NCBI GenBank assembly: GCA_030425045.1
Contig: JAUHVL010000002.1
Span: forward strand, 124,001 to 188,000
From: a bacterium
GTDB lineage: Bacteria > Bdellovibrionota > Bacteriovoracia > Bacteriovoracales > Bacteriovoracaceae
Direction of reading: 5' to 3'
DNA length: 64,000 bases
In this document: positions 27,773 through 36,696 of the stretch, piece after piece
Position numbering within the stretch: the stretch's first letter is position 1
How the letters are laid out: each line of letters begins with the position of its first letter
Position numbers and translations under genes: made by a program
Notes under the pieces: model-generated
Database searches by the model: none
What the model saw: the letters and a program-made list of their open reading frames with translations, nothing else
Told to the model about the DNA's origin: nothing

Positions 27773-28690
27773 ATGAACACGATCAATATTAACGATATCG
27801 TCGTTAAGAGTCCCTATTTGAGAACAAAAACAGATATCGATTCCTTAGTAAAAAGTATCGAAACGATTGGACTCATTCATCCGTTAACAGTAAATGAAAA
27901 CAATGAACTTCTGGCCGGTGGCCGCCGTTATCAGGCTTTAAAAGAGTTAAACTATACCGAAGTTCCGGTAACAGTTGTGACAGAAAACGAGCTTCTGCAA
28001 GAACTTATTTCTATTGATGAAAATTTAGTAAGAAAACCTCTAAACAAATTAGAATTTGAACAATGCCTCAATCGCGGTCGTGAAATTTATGAAAAACTAA
28101 ATCCTAGCGCGAACAAAGTTGATATCGAAAAAGAGGCCCTTACTCCTTCAGAAAAAAAGCAGGAGAAAGAGGAAGAGGAAAATGATGAGACATCTTTCGC
28201 TGCCGTCACTGCAGAAAAGCTTGGGGTCTCAAAAGCTGTTATCAAAAAAGCGATAAAAAGAGATGCCAAATCCAGCTCAACAGTAAAAGAAGCTCGTGGC
28301 GCTGGTGAAGTTTCTGCTAGTCAGGTAAATGAAATCATAAAACTATCTCCTGAGGAACAAGATCAGATACTTCCCTATATAAAGGATAAGTCTGTTCGTG
28401 AAGTTCGTAAGTTTGTTGAGAAAGCAAAGGTCGATGGGCTTGATTATGCGATTGAGTCTTCTAAAGAAGAGAAATACCTTCCAAAAGAATTTATAAATTT
28501 AAACACACAGGTCAAAAATAAAATGATATCTAAATTGATTGTTGAAAATATAGATGTCGATCATCCTGATATGGCTAAGATTCTTGATCAGATCAAGCAA
28601 CTTCAAGATCTCACCTATAGTTTTCAAAATACTTACTCAAACACAAGTGATTTTGACCATGACCAAGATTCAGAAGAGGCTATCCACTAA
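27773..28690 (+). CDS. Orphan ParB/Spo0J-type partition protein
   Basis: Residues 5-90 form the ParB N-terminal CTP-binding/nuclease-like domain with LLAGGRRYQALKEL (47-60) and SIDENLVRKPL. A low-complexity Glu/Lys linker (about 120-145) precedes a helix-turn-helix region (AAVTAEKLGVSKAVIKKAIKR). No ParA ATPase or parS-type site is seen beside it, so it is an orphan; it could be a nucleoid or plasmid-type segregation factor or a transcription regulator. The ATG follows GGAGAG. Its 3' end overlaps the next gene by 32 bases. Confidence 0.85.
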   Translation: MNTININDIVVKSPYLRTKTDIDSLVKSIETIGLIHPLTVNENNELLAGGRRYQALKELNYTEVPVTVVTENELLQELISIDENLVRKPLNKLEFEQCLNRGREIYEKLNPSANKVDIEKEALTPSEKKQEKEEEENDETSFAAVTAEKLGVSKAVIKKAIKRDAKSSSTVKEARGAGEVSASQVNEIIKLSPEEQDQILPYIKDKSVREVRKFVEKAKVDGLDYAIESSKEEKYLPKEFINLNTQVKNKMISKLIVENIDVDHPDMAKILDQIKQLQDLTYSFQNTYSNTSDFDHDQDSEEAIH

Positions 28691-29390
28691 GAACAAAGGT
28701 TTCTCTTTGGTCGAGGTTATGATCGCCTCGGCCATTGCTGGAGTTCTGATTCTTTTCATTCAACACACCATTGATAATTTAAGAAAATCTCAACAGGCCA
28801 TCGAAAGAAGAGTCGAAGTTGGCGTTTCAGGACAGGATATTAAAAATCTTCTTTCCCATAAAGAAAGCTGTCGGACAACATTTCATCACTTGCAGTTTCC
28901 CTCTCCCAATAATTTCTCAACCAATAATGACTTTATTTACGAATTAGAAGATCTCAAATATCTCATCAAACTAGAACCTGAATATAGCAATATGTTTTTT
29001 CTCAGCGATTTTCTAGAAAATTATTATGAGTACCAATCCCCCAACAACAGCAATGAAATTGCAACACCTCATGAAAAGTACCTATATGAACATAAACCGG
29101 CACTTAATGGTTTTACTCCTGACCCGAGTAACCAAACAGTTCATCTCTTTCGTCAATACGCTCTTAAAAACAAACTGAGTACCAAAATCACCCCCGTAAA
29201 ATTCTCTCTTCAAAGAAGCTCTGTTGATTATTACGACGACGACCTCAAAACGAATAAACTCACTCTACTTATTCAGTTTAATGTTGCAAGTGGAGGCGAA
29301 ACTCATATTGTTCCAGCGAGAATTCCCCTCTATTTTTCAGTGAATGATCTGTATGAGGTGGAAAAGTGTTCAACAAGTTTACCGTTATAG
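28659..29390 (+). CDS. Prepilin-like protein (type IV pilin / pseudopilin N-terminus)
   Basis: I start at ATG 28659 so that a short basic leader (MTKIQKRLSTKNKG) precedes the class III cleavage motif G-FSLVEVMIASAIAGVLIL. The rest (about 200 residues) is a soluble globular region with two cysteines near either end. The Glu at position +5 of the mature protein is present. Such proteins are cut by the prepilin peptidase and assemble in type IV pili or type II secretion pseudopili; this one is larger than a major pilin and could be a minor pilin. It overlaps the orphan parB gene. Confidence 0.85.
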   Translation: MTKIQKRLSTKNKGFSLVEVMIASAIAGVLILFIQHTIDNLRKSQQAIERRVEVGVSGQDIKNLLSHKESCRTTFHHLQFPSPNNFSTNNDFIYELEDLKYLIKLEPEYSNMFFLSDFLENYYEYQSPNNSNEIATPHEKYLYEHKPALNGFTPDPSNQTVHLFRQYALKNKLSTKITPVKFSLQRSSVDYYDDDLKTNKLTLLIQFNVASGGETHIVPARIPLYFSVNDLYEVEKCSTSLPL

Positions 29391-29399
29391 CGTACTCTT

Positions 29400-29936
29400 T
29401 TATTTCTTCAAGATAATCAAACACTCTTCAAAACTTTTAAGCGCCGTAGGGGCCAAATGAAGACCCTCATCGTGATGGCCATCAGCTGAGCAAGAGTAAG
29501 CACGATTTAACATTCTTTCTCCGTAAGAAAATTTTATCATTAACTCACTTCCCTCTTCTGCATTCATGGTATTTAAAAGTTGGTGCCTCTGATCGTTAAA
29601 ACGAATAATAAATTCATCTTGAATTCTCATGAGATGATTTAACCAGTCTTCACGTTCATAACTTTGCATTTTGGCCACAAGATCGTGAAGTTCTTTTGTG
29701 ATTGACGTAATCAAAATGTGAGGGGAGTCTTCACTTTCTTCTAGTAATAAATCTGACTGCACCGTTTTGATTTGTGAGCGCCACCAAATTAAACCACCGA
29801 TAGACATCACCATACCTATAAGAAACGATGGACTAAGCATGATATCTTTGGTGGTCATGGTATCGGTGTAATGAGCAGCTGAAACAATCGCAATAATTAA
29901 GCCTGCAAAATATAATACAATAGATAGATTTTTCAT
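29400..29936 (-). CDS. Membrane protein of unknown function, coupled to OPT transporter
   Basis: The start is ATG 29936, six bases after AGGGG; a GTG one codon upstream is less well spaced. Two N-terminal membrane segments (about 6-22 and 36-54) are followed by a soluble, helical cytoplasmic part of ~120 residues. No family is recognised. It begins 9 bases after the OPT transporter stop on the same strand, so an accessory role is possible. Confidence 0.7.
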   Translation of the reverse strand: MKNLSIVLYFAGLIIAIVSAAHYTDTMTTKDIMLSPSFLIGMVMSIGGLIWWRSQIKTVQSDLLLEESEDSPHILITSITKELHDLVAKMQSYEREDWLNHLMRIQDEFIIRFNDQRHQLLNTMNAEEGSELMIKFSYGERMLNRAYSCSADGHHDEGLHLAPTALKSFEECLIILKK

Positions 29937-29945
29937 CACTAACCC

Positions 29946-31685
29946 CTACTTCGCAAAAATCTCAAAGGCCGCATGACCTATTCCGGTTATGGCCTCACCA
30001 ATAATAAGACCGGCTGCAAAGGGAACCAGTTTATGTTCTGTAAAAACTTTCCCTTTTGTTTTTTCTAAATACATCTGAATCAGACATCCGACTCCGTAAC
30101 CTAAAGTAATGGAAAACGGGAGATACATCGCTAGTCCAATCAAAACACCAAGGCCTGACCATGGTGCTAGAGATAAGACGGCACCGATTAACCCTCCGGC
30201 CATATATTTATCCATAGGAATATTGCCTGTTTTAAGGGCCTTAATAATCCCTACCAAGACTCCCGCTTGAGGAGCAGGAAGATCTGTTCCCGGTCCAAAA
30301 CCACCTTGTCCATTTGGTCCGCCTTGCCAAAGAATATAAACAGCACCGATGGCAACAACTACCCCGATCCAAGTCACAAAAAACTGAACAATCTGTTGCT
30401 TAAAAGGAGTTCCCCCTAACATAAAACCCGTTTTCAAATCTTGCATCATATCGGCACCTTGTCCGATCGCAACACAGACAGCAACACCGACCACAACCGC
30501 AGCAGCAATATTTTTATCGAGTAAAAACATCATAATGGTTACAGTGATAAGGGCCATACCAGACATAGGTGAAATATCTGTCATCCCCGTTGCTTGGGCC
30601 ACAATCAATGCGGCAAGGGCCAACCAAATAGGTCCAACGATAGCGACAAGAACTGCTTGAAAGAAAGTTACTCCACTCATCATATAGGTAGCGGTAAAGA
30701 AAAGAGCAACTGCTGCAACTCCACCTGCAATTAAAACCCAAAAAGGCATTTCGTCTCTACCTGTTCCAGCGCCTGAAGTTGAGGCCACGTTAGCAAGTGA
30801 TCGAAGAGCACTTTTAATGGCGGGAAAGCACATAACCGTTCCCATAAGAGCGCCACCAATCAGCACACCAATGCCAAGAGGGCGAAGCATTTTGCCATAG
30901 ATAAATCCTCCCATGGCCACTTCATCCATTCCCGTTGGGATCCAACCGAGACCGACACTAATGGGAGAAATTACCCACCAAGCAATAAGTCCACCAAAGA
31001 AAAAAGATAAACCTCCACGGCCTGCGAGCAAGCCTGCCGCCACATTCATCAGAGAAAGATAAATAGCAGGAGTCATATACTGGGGAATAAAACCAAAGCC
31101 AAAATTAAATTCTTCATGCTCAAGAATTCCTGGTATCTCAAGCCAACCTGAAACCATTAAAAGTTTCCACACGGCACTGATGGCAAAGCCGATCGCCAAT
31201 AATTTTGCTTTTGAGTAATCACCTTCACTACCCGAGCGAATAATGGTTGTCACTGCAACACCAGATGGGAAACGTAAGCGATCTAGTTCAATCATTTGTT
31301 TTCGAAGAGGAACAATAACCACAACTCCAAGAAAGGCCCCCGCAATCCCCGCAATAATAAAAGGGACAAGATTAAAATCAAATTGAATCTCTCCACCTGC
31401 ATTGAGAATAAAAAGAGCGGGAAGAGTAAAGACGATTCCGGTTCCAACCGTATTTATACCGGAAGCGATCGTTTGGTTGATATTATTTTCAATACTGGTT
31501 CCCTTTCCAAGTACACCTTTTAAAAGGGCGTAACCCATAATGGCGGCGACAGTTGAGCCTCCGATGGAAAAGCCTAGCTTTAACGAAGCGTAGACAAAGG
31601 CCAAATTTAAAATAATACCTTGAATAATACCTAAGAAGATCGCAGCAAAAGTTAGCTCACGATATGGTTTCGTAATTGTCGACAA
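29946..31685 (-). CDS. OPT family oligopeptide / metal-chelate transporter
   Basis: The 579-aa protein has about 14 hydrophobic membrane segments and OPT-family features: NINQTIASGINTVGTGIVFTLPAL (positions about 67-90), FPSGVAVTTIIRSG and DMMQDLKTGFMLGGTPFKQQ. OPT transporters take up small peptides or peptide-like chelates with protons across the inner membrane. Length is near the bacterial norm. It is divergent from, and its start region overlaps, the upstream edge of the kinase-like gene at 31742. Confidence 0.9.
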   Translation of the reverse strand: MSTITKPYRELTFAAIFLGIIQGIILNLAFVYASLKLGFSIGGSTVAAIMGYALLKGVLGKGTSIENNINQTIASGINTVGTGIVFTLPALFILNAGGEIQFDFNLVPFIIAGIAGAFLGVVVIVPLRKQMIELDRLRFPSGVAVTTIIRSGSEGDYSKAKLLAIGFAISAVWKLLMVSGWLEIPGILEHEEFNFGFGFIPQYMTPAIYLSLMNVAAGLLAGRGGLSFFFGGLIAWWVISPISVGLGWIPTGMDEVAMGGFIYGKMLRPLGIGVLIGGALMGTVMCFPAIKSALRSLANVASTSGAGTGRDEMPFWVLIAGGVAAVALFFTATYMMSGVTFFQAVLVAIVGPIWLALAALIVAQATGMTDISPMSGMALITVTIMMFLLDKNIAAAVVVGVAVCVAIGQGADMMQDLKTGFMLGGTPFKQQIVQFFVTWIGVVVAIGAVYILWQGGPNGQGGFGPGTDLPAPQAGVLVGIIKALKTGNIPMDKYMAGGLIGAVLSLAPWSGLGVLIGLAMYLPFSITLGYGVGCLIQMYLEKTKGKVFTEHKLVPFAAGLIIGEAITGIGHAAFEIFAK

Positions 31686-31741
31686 AACAAACTCCTGATA
31701 AAAAGGAAAAAAGCACTATAACGACTAAGACATCATGTGAC

Positions 31742-32704
31742 ATGGAACATGGCGAGATGCACTACTCTATGGATGAAAATATAAAAGAGCTCGTTTTAAA
31801 AACAACGAACTCACATAAAATCAACGATATAGAAATTATTCAAAACCTATGGAGTGGCTACGGACAACTTTGTCGTGTAAAAACAGAAAGTCACTCTGTC
31901 ATTGTAAAGCTAATAACGTTTCCAACTCGAGAAAACCATCCTCGTGGGTGGAATACAGACTTCTCTCACCAAAGAAAGGTTAAGTCCTATCAAGTGGAGA
32001 TGAATTGGTATCGTCAGTATGTTCAAAAAATCGAAAATGCAAAAATGGCAAAACTCCTTCTCTGTGGTGAAGAAAACTCACATCAATATTTAATACTAGA
32101 AGATCTGTTAGAGAGTAACTTTTATCCAAAGCACTCACCTTATAAAAGCGATATTAATCTTTGCTTAAAATGGATGGCGTCGTTTCATGCACACTACCTT
32201 AAAGTCAGTCCTGAAAAACTTTGGGAAAGTGGAACTTATTGGCATCTTGCCACCAGACCACATGAATTAGAAGCCTTAGAAGACAAAGAACTCAAAAATG
32301 TTGCTTCTTTAATCGATAAAAAACTAAACGATGCTAAATACCAAACCTTAGTCCATGGTGATGCAAAGCTTGCAAACTTTTTATTTAGGGACAACGATGT
32401 TGCGGCCGTCGATTTCCAATACGTTGGTGGTGGCGTGGGAGTTAAAGATCTCGCTTATTTTCTGAGCAGTATCTTTTCAGAAGATGAGCTTTTTGAAAAA
32501 GAAGAGTCCTGTTTAAACTATTATTTTGATATACTGAATTCATTATGTGGAGAAGAGGGAGATAAAATCGAAGCGGAGTGGAGAGAGCTCTACCCCTATG
32601 CTTGGTGTGATTTTTATCGTTTTCTACAGGGCTGGTCTCCGGGCCATCCCAAGATTAATCAATACTCTGAACAAATGAAAAATAAGGTCCTTTCATGTCT
32701 TTAA
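31742..32704 (+). CDS. APH/choline-kinase-fold phosphotransferase (EcKinase-like)
   Basis: The motifs LVHGDAKLANFLF and AAVDFQYVGGG are the catalytic loop and metal-binding site of aminoglycoside/choline-type kinases; LIKLITFPTRE-like VIVKLITF holds the ATP lysine. The overall arrangement matches the ecdysteroid-kinase-like subgroup. The start is uncertain. I choose ATG 31742, because a TATAAC near 31716 would begin the transcript downstream of the TTG at 31676, and a TTG start would overlap the divergent transporter start. It overlaps the next gene by 10 bases. Substrate unknown. Confidence 0.8.
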   Translation: MEHGEMHYSMDENIKELVLKTTNSHKINDIEIIQNLWSGYGQLCRVKTESHSVIVKLITFPTRENHPRGWNTDFSHQRKVKSYQVEMNWYRQYVQKIENAKMAKLLLCGEENSHQYLILEDLLESNFYPKHSPYKSDINLCLKWMASFHAHYLKVSPEKLWESGTYWHLATRPHELEALEDKELKNVASLIDKKLNDAKYQTLVHGDAKLANFLFRDNDVAAVDFQYVGGGVGVKDLAYFLSSIFSEDELFEKEESCLNYYFDILNSLCGEEGDKIEAEWRELYPYAWCDFYRFLQGWSPGHPKINQYSEQMKNKVLSCL

Positions 32705-33564
32705 AAAAAGAAGAACAAGAAAAGCTATTAGAAATTGCTAAAGATGCAGTTTTAAAAGCGGGTAATATTATTGCTGATCACTTTGGAGATCTTCCAGAGC
32801 TTTCAGAAAAAGAAGGTGGTGAAAACCTTGCTTCCTGTGTTGTCACAGAAGTTGATCTTAAATCACAACAAGCCATTGTCGAAACTCTCAAAGCATCTCT
32901 TGATGAATATAAATTAGGACTCTTAGCAGAAGAAAGTGAAGATGACGAATCTCGGTTTGAGAAAGATTATTTTTGGTGTGTCGATCCTCTTGATGGAACG
33001 CTGGTCTTTAGTTTAGGCCAAGACGGCTTTAGCGTCTCTATTGGTTTAGTTTCAAAAGAAGGAGAAGCCATATTAGGTGCTATTTATAATCCCAAAACAC
33101 AAGATCTCTACCATGGACTTCTTGGAGGTGGGGCTTTTAAAAACAATTCTCCTCTTACCTTAAACACAGACTCAAAAAAATTATCTATTTTTTTCGATCA
33201 TAGTTATCGTCATCATGAAAAATTCGATTCTCATATTAAGGAAGTAGAGAAGAATGCCAAAGCACAGGGCTTTGAAAGTATTATTGTGAACCCTCAAGGG
33301 GGCGCTGTTATGAATGCTATCGGAGTAGCAGAAAACTCTCCCGCCATTTATTATAAACTTCCCAAAAAAGAATTTGGTGGAGGAAGTCTTTGGGACTTTG
33401 CCGCAAGTTCATTAATATTAAAAGAAATGGGATGTTTTATTGGTAACTACGACCAATCACCTCTTCATTTAAATAGCAAATCTGTATTTATGAATGAAAA
33501 AGGAATTCTCTTCGCAAGCTCACAAGATTTATGTCAAATCGTACCAAAGGCAGAACATGAATAA
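32695..33564 (+). CDS. Inositol-monophosphatase family phosphatase
   Basis: The 289-aa protein carries the metal sites of the IMPase/FBPase superfamily: AEESEDD (Glu), DPLDGTL (about residues 98-104) and WDFAASSLILKEMG. Members remove phosphate from inositol phosphate, 3'-phosphoadenosine 5'-phosphate (CysQ) or related sugars. Which substrate cannot be told. The ATG follows AAGG and overlaps the kinase-like gene, so a kinase and a phosphatase are co-translated. The end overlaps the TM2 gene by 8 bases. Confidence 0.9.
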   Translation: MSLKKEEQEKLLEIAKDAVLKAGNIIADHFGDLPELSEKEGGENLASCVVTEVDLKSQQAIVETLKASLDEYKLGLLAEESEDDESRFEKDYFWCVDPLDGTLVFSLGQDGFSVSIGLVSKEGEAILGAIYNPKTQDLYHGLLGGGAFKNNSPLTLNTDSKKLSIFFDHSYRHHEKFDSHIKEVEKNAKAQGFESIIVNPQGGAVMNAIGVAENSPAIYYKLPKKEFGGGSLWDFAASSLILKEMGCFIGNYDQSPLHLNSKSVFMNEKGILFASSQDLCQIVPKAEHE

Positions 33565-33955
33565 TAACACTCATAATATTCCCATCGGCTATGCTTTTTG
33601 GCTTTTTGGATTTACGGGCTCTCATCGTTTCTATTATGGAAAACAAATTAGTGGTACCATTTGGTTTTTTACGTTTGGACTTTTGGGAATTGGCTGGCTA
33701 ATCGATCTCTTTTTAATTCCCTCCATGGAAAGGGCGGCTGATAGAAGATACCGTGATGGAAAAATCGACTATACTCTTGCGTGGGGGTTACTTACCTTCT
33801 TAGGGATTTTTGGTATCCATCGCTTTTATATGGATAAATGGATTACCGGCATTCTCTATCTCTTAACGGGCGGTCTTTTAGGATTTGGTTATCTCTATGA
33901 TTTCTGGACCCTCAATGAACAAATAAGTGACGTTAATCACTCGATCCATACATGA
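33557..33955 (+). CDS. Membrane protein with two TM2 domains
   Basis: The start ATG 33557 follows AAAGG. The 132-aa product has two tandem repeats of the TM2 pattern: GFTGSHRFYYGK with WFFTFGLLGIGWLIDLF, then GIFGIHRFYMDK with LYLLTGGLLGFGYLYDF. Each unit is a pair of membrane helices with a conserved G-x-H-R-F-Y turn. TM2 proteins have no settled function in bacteria. It is the last gene of a three-gene unit with the kinase-like and IMPase-like genes. Its 3' end overlaps the convergent small gene by 19 bases. Confidence 0.9.
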   Translation: MNNNTHNIPIGYAFWLFGFTGSHRFYYGKQISGTIWFFTFGLLGIGWLIDLFLIPSMERAADRRYRDGKIDYTLAWGLLTFLGIFGIHRFYMDKWITGILYLLTGGLLGFGYLYDFWTLNEQISDVNHSIHT

Positions 33956-34188
33956 TAAGACTTCTGTTCATTATCCATTTCAAACAACGTTTGAGGTGCA
34001 TAGTTTTCTTCTTTGAGCCTTGTCATGATTTCACTAAGTGAAATACCTTTTTGTTCAAGCTTTGGTAAAATTGCTTCTGGCATGACGGTATCTAAAATTG
34101 TGACCGAATAGATCGGCATAGTGAGGTTAACAACCTCACTGCCATTTTTCTTCACAATCACTCTGAGATGCTTTGATAATTTTTCCAC
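33937..34188 (-). CDS. Small protein of unknown function
   Basis: The 83-aa product starts at GTG 34188 with only a weak Shine-Dalgarno. It has a beta-rich N-terminal half (LRVIVKKNGSEVVNLTMPIY) and a short helical part (SLSEIMTRLKEENY), the general look of small SHOCT-like or DUF-type adaptor proteins. Its stop end overlaps the TM2 gene on the other strand. It begins 21 bases after the esterase gene stop, so co-transcription is likely. Function unknown. Confidence 0.55.
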   Translation of the reverse strand: MEKLSKHLRVIVKKNGSEVVNLTMPIYSVTILDTVMPEAILPKLEQKGISLSEIMTRLKEENYAPQTLFEMDNEQKSYHVWIE

Positions 34189-34209
34189 AACTCATTTTAT
34201 CTCATTTTT

Positions 34210-34998
34210 TTATTTACGCATTGTATGGAGCAACAACTCACCTAAGTCCATATTATATTCTTTTATGGCCGCTTTATATAACGTGTCAGCTCCATGCTCA
34301 CCCGTTTTTAAAATAGTCGTTTTCACTTCCTTTGCTCCTGCTTTTTTAAGAATTCCGACAGTCTTTTTATGAGGATAAAATGGTTCTCCCATTAGTCTCT
34401 GACCTTTCCCCCCACCTTTTAGTGGCACAGTTGTATCAAGTTTCCCGTGTATAAAATAAACACCCACACCATCTAAGTTACGACACTCTTGTGAGGCAAA
34501 GGTTCCTCCTAATGAAAATATAGCCTTAACTAAATGGTTATTTTCGCAAGCAAAATGAAAAGACATCATGGCCCCATTTGAAGAACCTAATAAAATAAAT
34601 TTTTCCTTTGTCGCAATTCCTTCTTTTATCAGTTCAGTCATCACACCCTTAATATAAGAAATATCATCAACTCTTTGGTCAAAGGCACTGCCACAGCACT
34701 TACCAGCATTCCAGGTTTTCATTTTTTTTAATCGAGGCCTTTGGTTAGTACCATTCAAAAAAACTCCATGATACCCAAGTTTAATCAGAGTTTTATTTAG
34801 CTTAATTTTTTCCGCTAAGATTTCTGAATCTGTTAATCCACCATGTAAGGCCAGGATGACAGGAGCTTTTTTGTTAACAATTTTTTTAGGACTATAAAGA
34901 TCTGCTTTTCTACCATTTAACCAGATTGTTCTTTTTACAATACTTGATGCCCATACATTTGAACAAAGTGTCATCATTAAAATAATTAGGATTTTCAT
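34210..34998 (-). CDS. Secreted LpqC/PHB-depolymerase-type esterase
   Basis: A signal peptide ending WAS is followed by LALHGGLTD, a double-cysteine AGKCCGSAFDQRVDD, nucleophile Ser in LLGSSNGAMMSF, Asp in FIHGKLDTTVP and His in GEHGADTLY. These mark the poly(3-hydroxybutyrate) depolymerase/feruloyl esterase group. It is a shorter paralogue (262 aa) of the protein at 9815-11029, which lacks the CC motif and carries an extra domain. It probably acts on extracellular or periplasmic esters. GGAGGGG precedes the ATG. Confidence 0.88.
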   Translation of the reverse strand: MKILIILMMTLCSNVWASSIVKRTIWLNGRKADLYSPKKIVNKKAPVILALHGGLTDSEILAEKIKLNKTLIKLGYHGVFLNGTNQRPRLKKMKTWNAGKCCGSAFDQRVDDISYIKGVMTELIKEGIATKEKFILLGSSNGAMMSFHFACENNHLVKAIFSLGGTFASQECRNLDGVGVYFIHGKLDTTVPLKGGGKGQRLMGEPFYPHKKTVGILKKAGAKEVKTTILKTGEHGADTLYKAAIKEYNMDLGELLLHTMRK

Positions 34999-35059
34999 TT
35001 CCCCTCCTTTTCGTGTCTTAAGACTTTGACGAGTGAGAAAGGAATTTTGATGACAAACT

Positions 35060-35548
35060 TTACTTAACTTGTTCTAAACAGCTCTCTAAAGATTCGATAT
35101 TTAACTCTTTTCCATAGTTTGTCAGGAGCTGGCGGCCAATCACATTACTTCCAAGGTAGGAAAGTTGCTGTCTCATGGCCATCAAAACATGAGCGCCACC
35201 ACCTCCACTGTGAGTCGCTATAATGGCAGGTTTTCCGTTGAAGGCACCTCTCCAATCTTCTGTGCTTCGACTAATCCAGGCAATTGAATTATTGATCGTT
35301 GGGGCCATACTTCCATTATACTCTGGAGAGATGACTACCATGGCCTTTGCTTCAGTCAATTTATTGGTAAGCTCCAATGCTTTTTCTGGAATCCCTTTTT
35401 CTTCCTCTACACTGGAATAAAGAGGCAAATTAAGATCGACAAGGTTTATAATCTCTGTGTTAAAGCCTTTTGCATCAGCCGTTTTTTTTACGACGTCACC
35501 AAGTTCTGCGTTTTTTCCCTTACTGGCCACAAGTACAACGAGTTTCAT
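35060..35548 (-). CDS. NADPH-dependent FMN reductase family protein
   Basis: The 162-aa flavodoxin-fold protein has the family motif SPEYNGSMAPTINNSIAWISR (97-117, longer than can be quoted in full use) and GGGGAH, which bind FMN. Members reduce FMN, azo dyes, quinones or chromate with NAD(P)H. The N-terminal phosphate loop is ASKGKNA. It lies 13 bases downstream of the MBL-fold gene on the same strand and may share its transcript. Confidence 0.88.
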   Translation of the reverse strand: MKLVVLVASKGKNAELGDVVKKTADAKGFNTEIINLVDLNLPLYSSVEEEKGIPEKALELTNKLTEAKAMVVISPEYNGSMAPTINNSIAWISRSTEDWRGAFNGKPAIIATHSGGGGAHVLMAMRQQLSYLGSNVIGRQLLTNYGKELNIESLESCLEQVK

Positions 35549-35561
35549 AATTTACCTTTGA

Positions 35562-36587
35562 TTAATATGTTTTTCCAAACACTGGTACGATAAAATCACT
35601 TTCAAATATATTGTTCGCTTTTAAGGCTTTATTCAAGTCTTTTCTAGGTTGATCAATCTCTTCATCAGTTAAACCGGAAAATGTTCCAAAATGAATACCA
35701 ATAGCTTTTTTAGATTTAGTATCTTGAAAAATTTTAACTGACTCTTTAGGCCAAACATGAGCATTTTTCATAAAGTCTCTTGGCTCATAAGCCCCAATCG
35801 GAATCAAAGAAAGATCCATCGCTCCTAGTTTTTCATAAATCAATTTAAAAACTTTTCCGTATCCCGTATCTCCGGCAAAAAAGACTTTTTTATTTCCCTC
35901 TAGTACAAATCCTCCCCAGAGAGTTTCTCTTTTGTCAGAAGTACTGCGGGCAGACCAATGCTGAACGGGAACAAAGTGAATCGCCACCTCTCCAAATATG
36001 AGTTTTTCCCACCAGTCCATTTCAATCACTTTTTCGATTTTATTTTCATTAAGAAGTGGTTTGTTTCCGAGACCAACATAAACAGTGGGGTTAAACTTTT
36101 CATTTAACCGTTTTAAAGTCGGAAGATCTAAATGATCATAATGGTTATGACTAATCACCACGATATCAATGGGAGGAAGATCTTCAAACGCTATTCCAGG
36201 AGAGATCACTCTTTTCGGTCCGGCCCAACTTAGAGGAGACGCTCTATTGGAGTATTGAGGATCTGTTAGAATATTCAGCTTATTCATTTGAATTAAAACA
36301 GTTGAGTGATTAATGACTGTTACTTTTAGTTCTTCAGATCTTTCAGTCATGGGCTTAAATCTTTTATTATCGAGATTCTCTGGCCATTTTGGCTTGGTAA
36401 AAAGAGATGGTATTTTCCAACTCAAAACTTGAAAAAGGCTTTTATCGGGAAATGGCTCAAGATTTTGAAACTTCTCTCCATCAAAAGGTGCGACAATTTT
36501 ATCTATATCTTTTGTAACTTTGGGATGACTCCCACAAGAACTTGAGATCGTGAGAAGAAAGAATAAGAAAAGCAGTGATAATTTCAT
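35562..36587 (-). CDS. Exported metallo-beta-lactamase-fold hydrolase (NAPE-PLD/UlaG-like)
   Basis: A hydrophobic leader ends in SSSCGS, a weak lipobox, so it may be a lipoprotein. The metal motif SHNHYDHLD, then VQHWSARS, FAGDTGYG and IPIGAYEPRDFMKNAHVWPKE (family region) identify the N-acyl-phosphatidylethanolamine phospholipase D-like branch. Such enzymes use two zinc or iron ions to hydrolyse phosphodiesters or lactones. The 341-aa length is typical. Substrate not determined; membrane lipid is plausible given the leader. Confidence 0.87.
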   Translation of the reverse strand: MKLSLLFLFFLLTISSSCGSHPKVTKDIDKIVAPFDGEKFQNLEPFPDKSLFQVLSWKIPSLFTKPKWPENLDNKRFKPMTERSEELKVTVINHSTVLIQMNKLNILTDPQYSNRASPLSWAGPKRVISPGIAFEDLPPIDIVVISHNHYDHLDLPTLKRLNEKFNPTVYVGLGNKPLLNENKIEKVIEMDWWEKLIFGEVAIHFVPVQHWSARSTSDKRETLWGGFVLEGNKKVFFAGDTGYGKVFKLIYEKLGAMDLSLIPIGAYEPRDFMKNAHVWPKESVKIFQDTKSKKAIGIHFGTFSGLTDEEIDQPRKDLNKALKANNIFESDFIVPVFGKTY

Positions 36588-36646
36588 AGCTGATAGTCTA
36601 AATAAAAGTCGCTGAATCTTCTATTTCTTCTTTCGATCTTAGACAC

Positions 36647-36678
36647 AAAAAAGCCTCCCAATCGGGAGGCCTTTTTTA
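36647..36678. terminator. Bidirectional intrinsic terminator
   Basis: GCCTCCC (36653-36659), loop AATC, and GGGAGGC (36664-36670) form the stem, with an A-run before and CTTTTTTATAT after. Read on the minus strand it ends the gene at 36697; the same hairpin lies upstream of the MBL-fold gene. Confidence 0.88.
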
Positions 36679-36696
36679 TATATATTTTCCAAGAGA

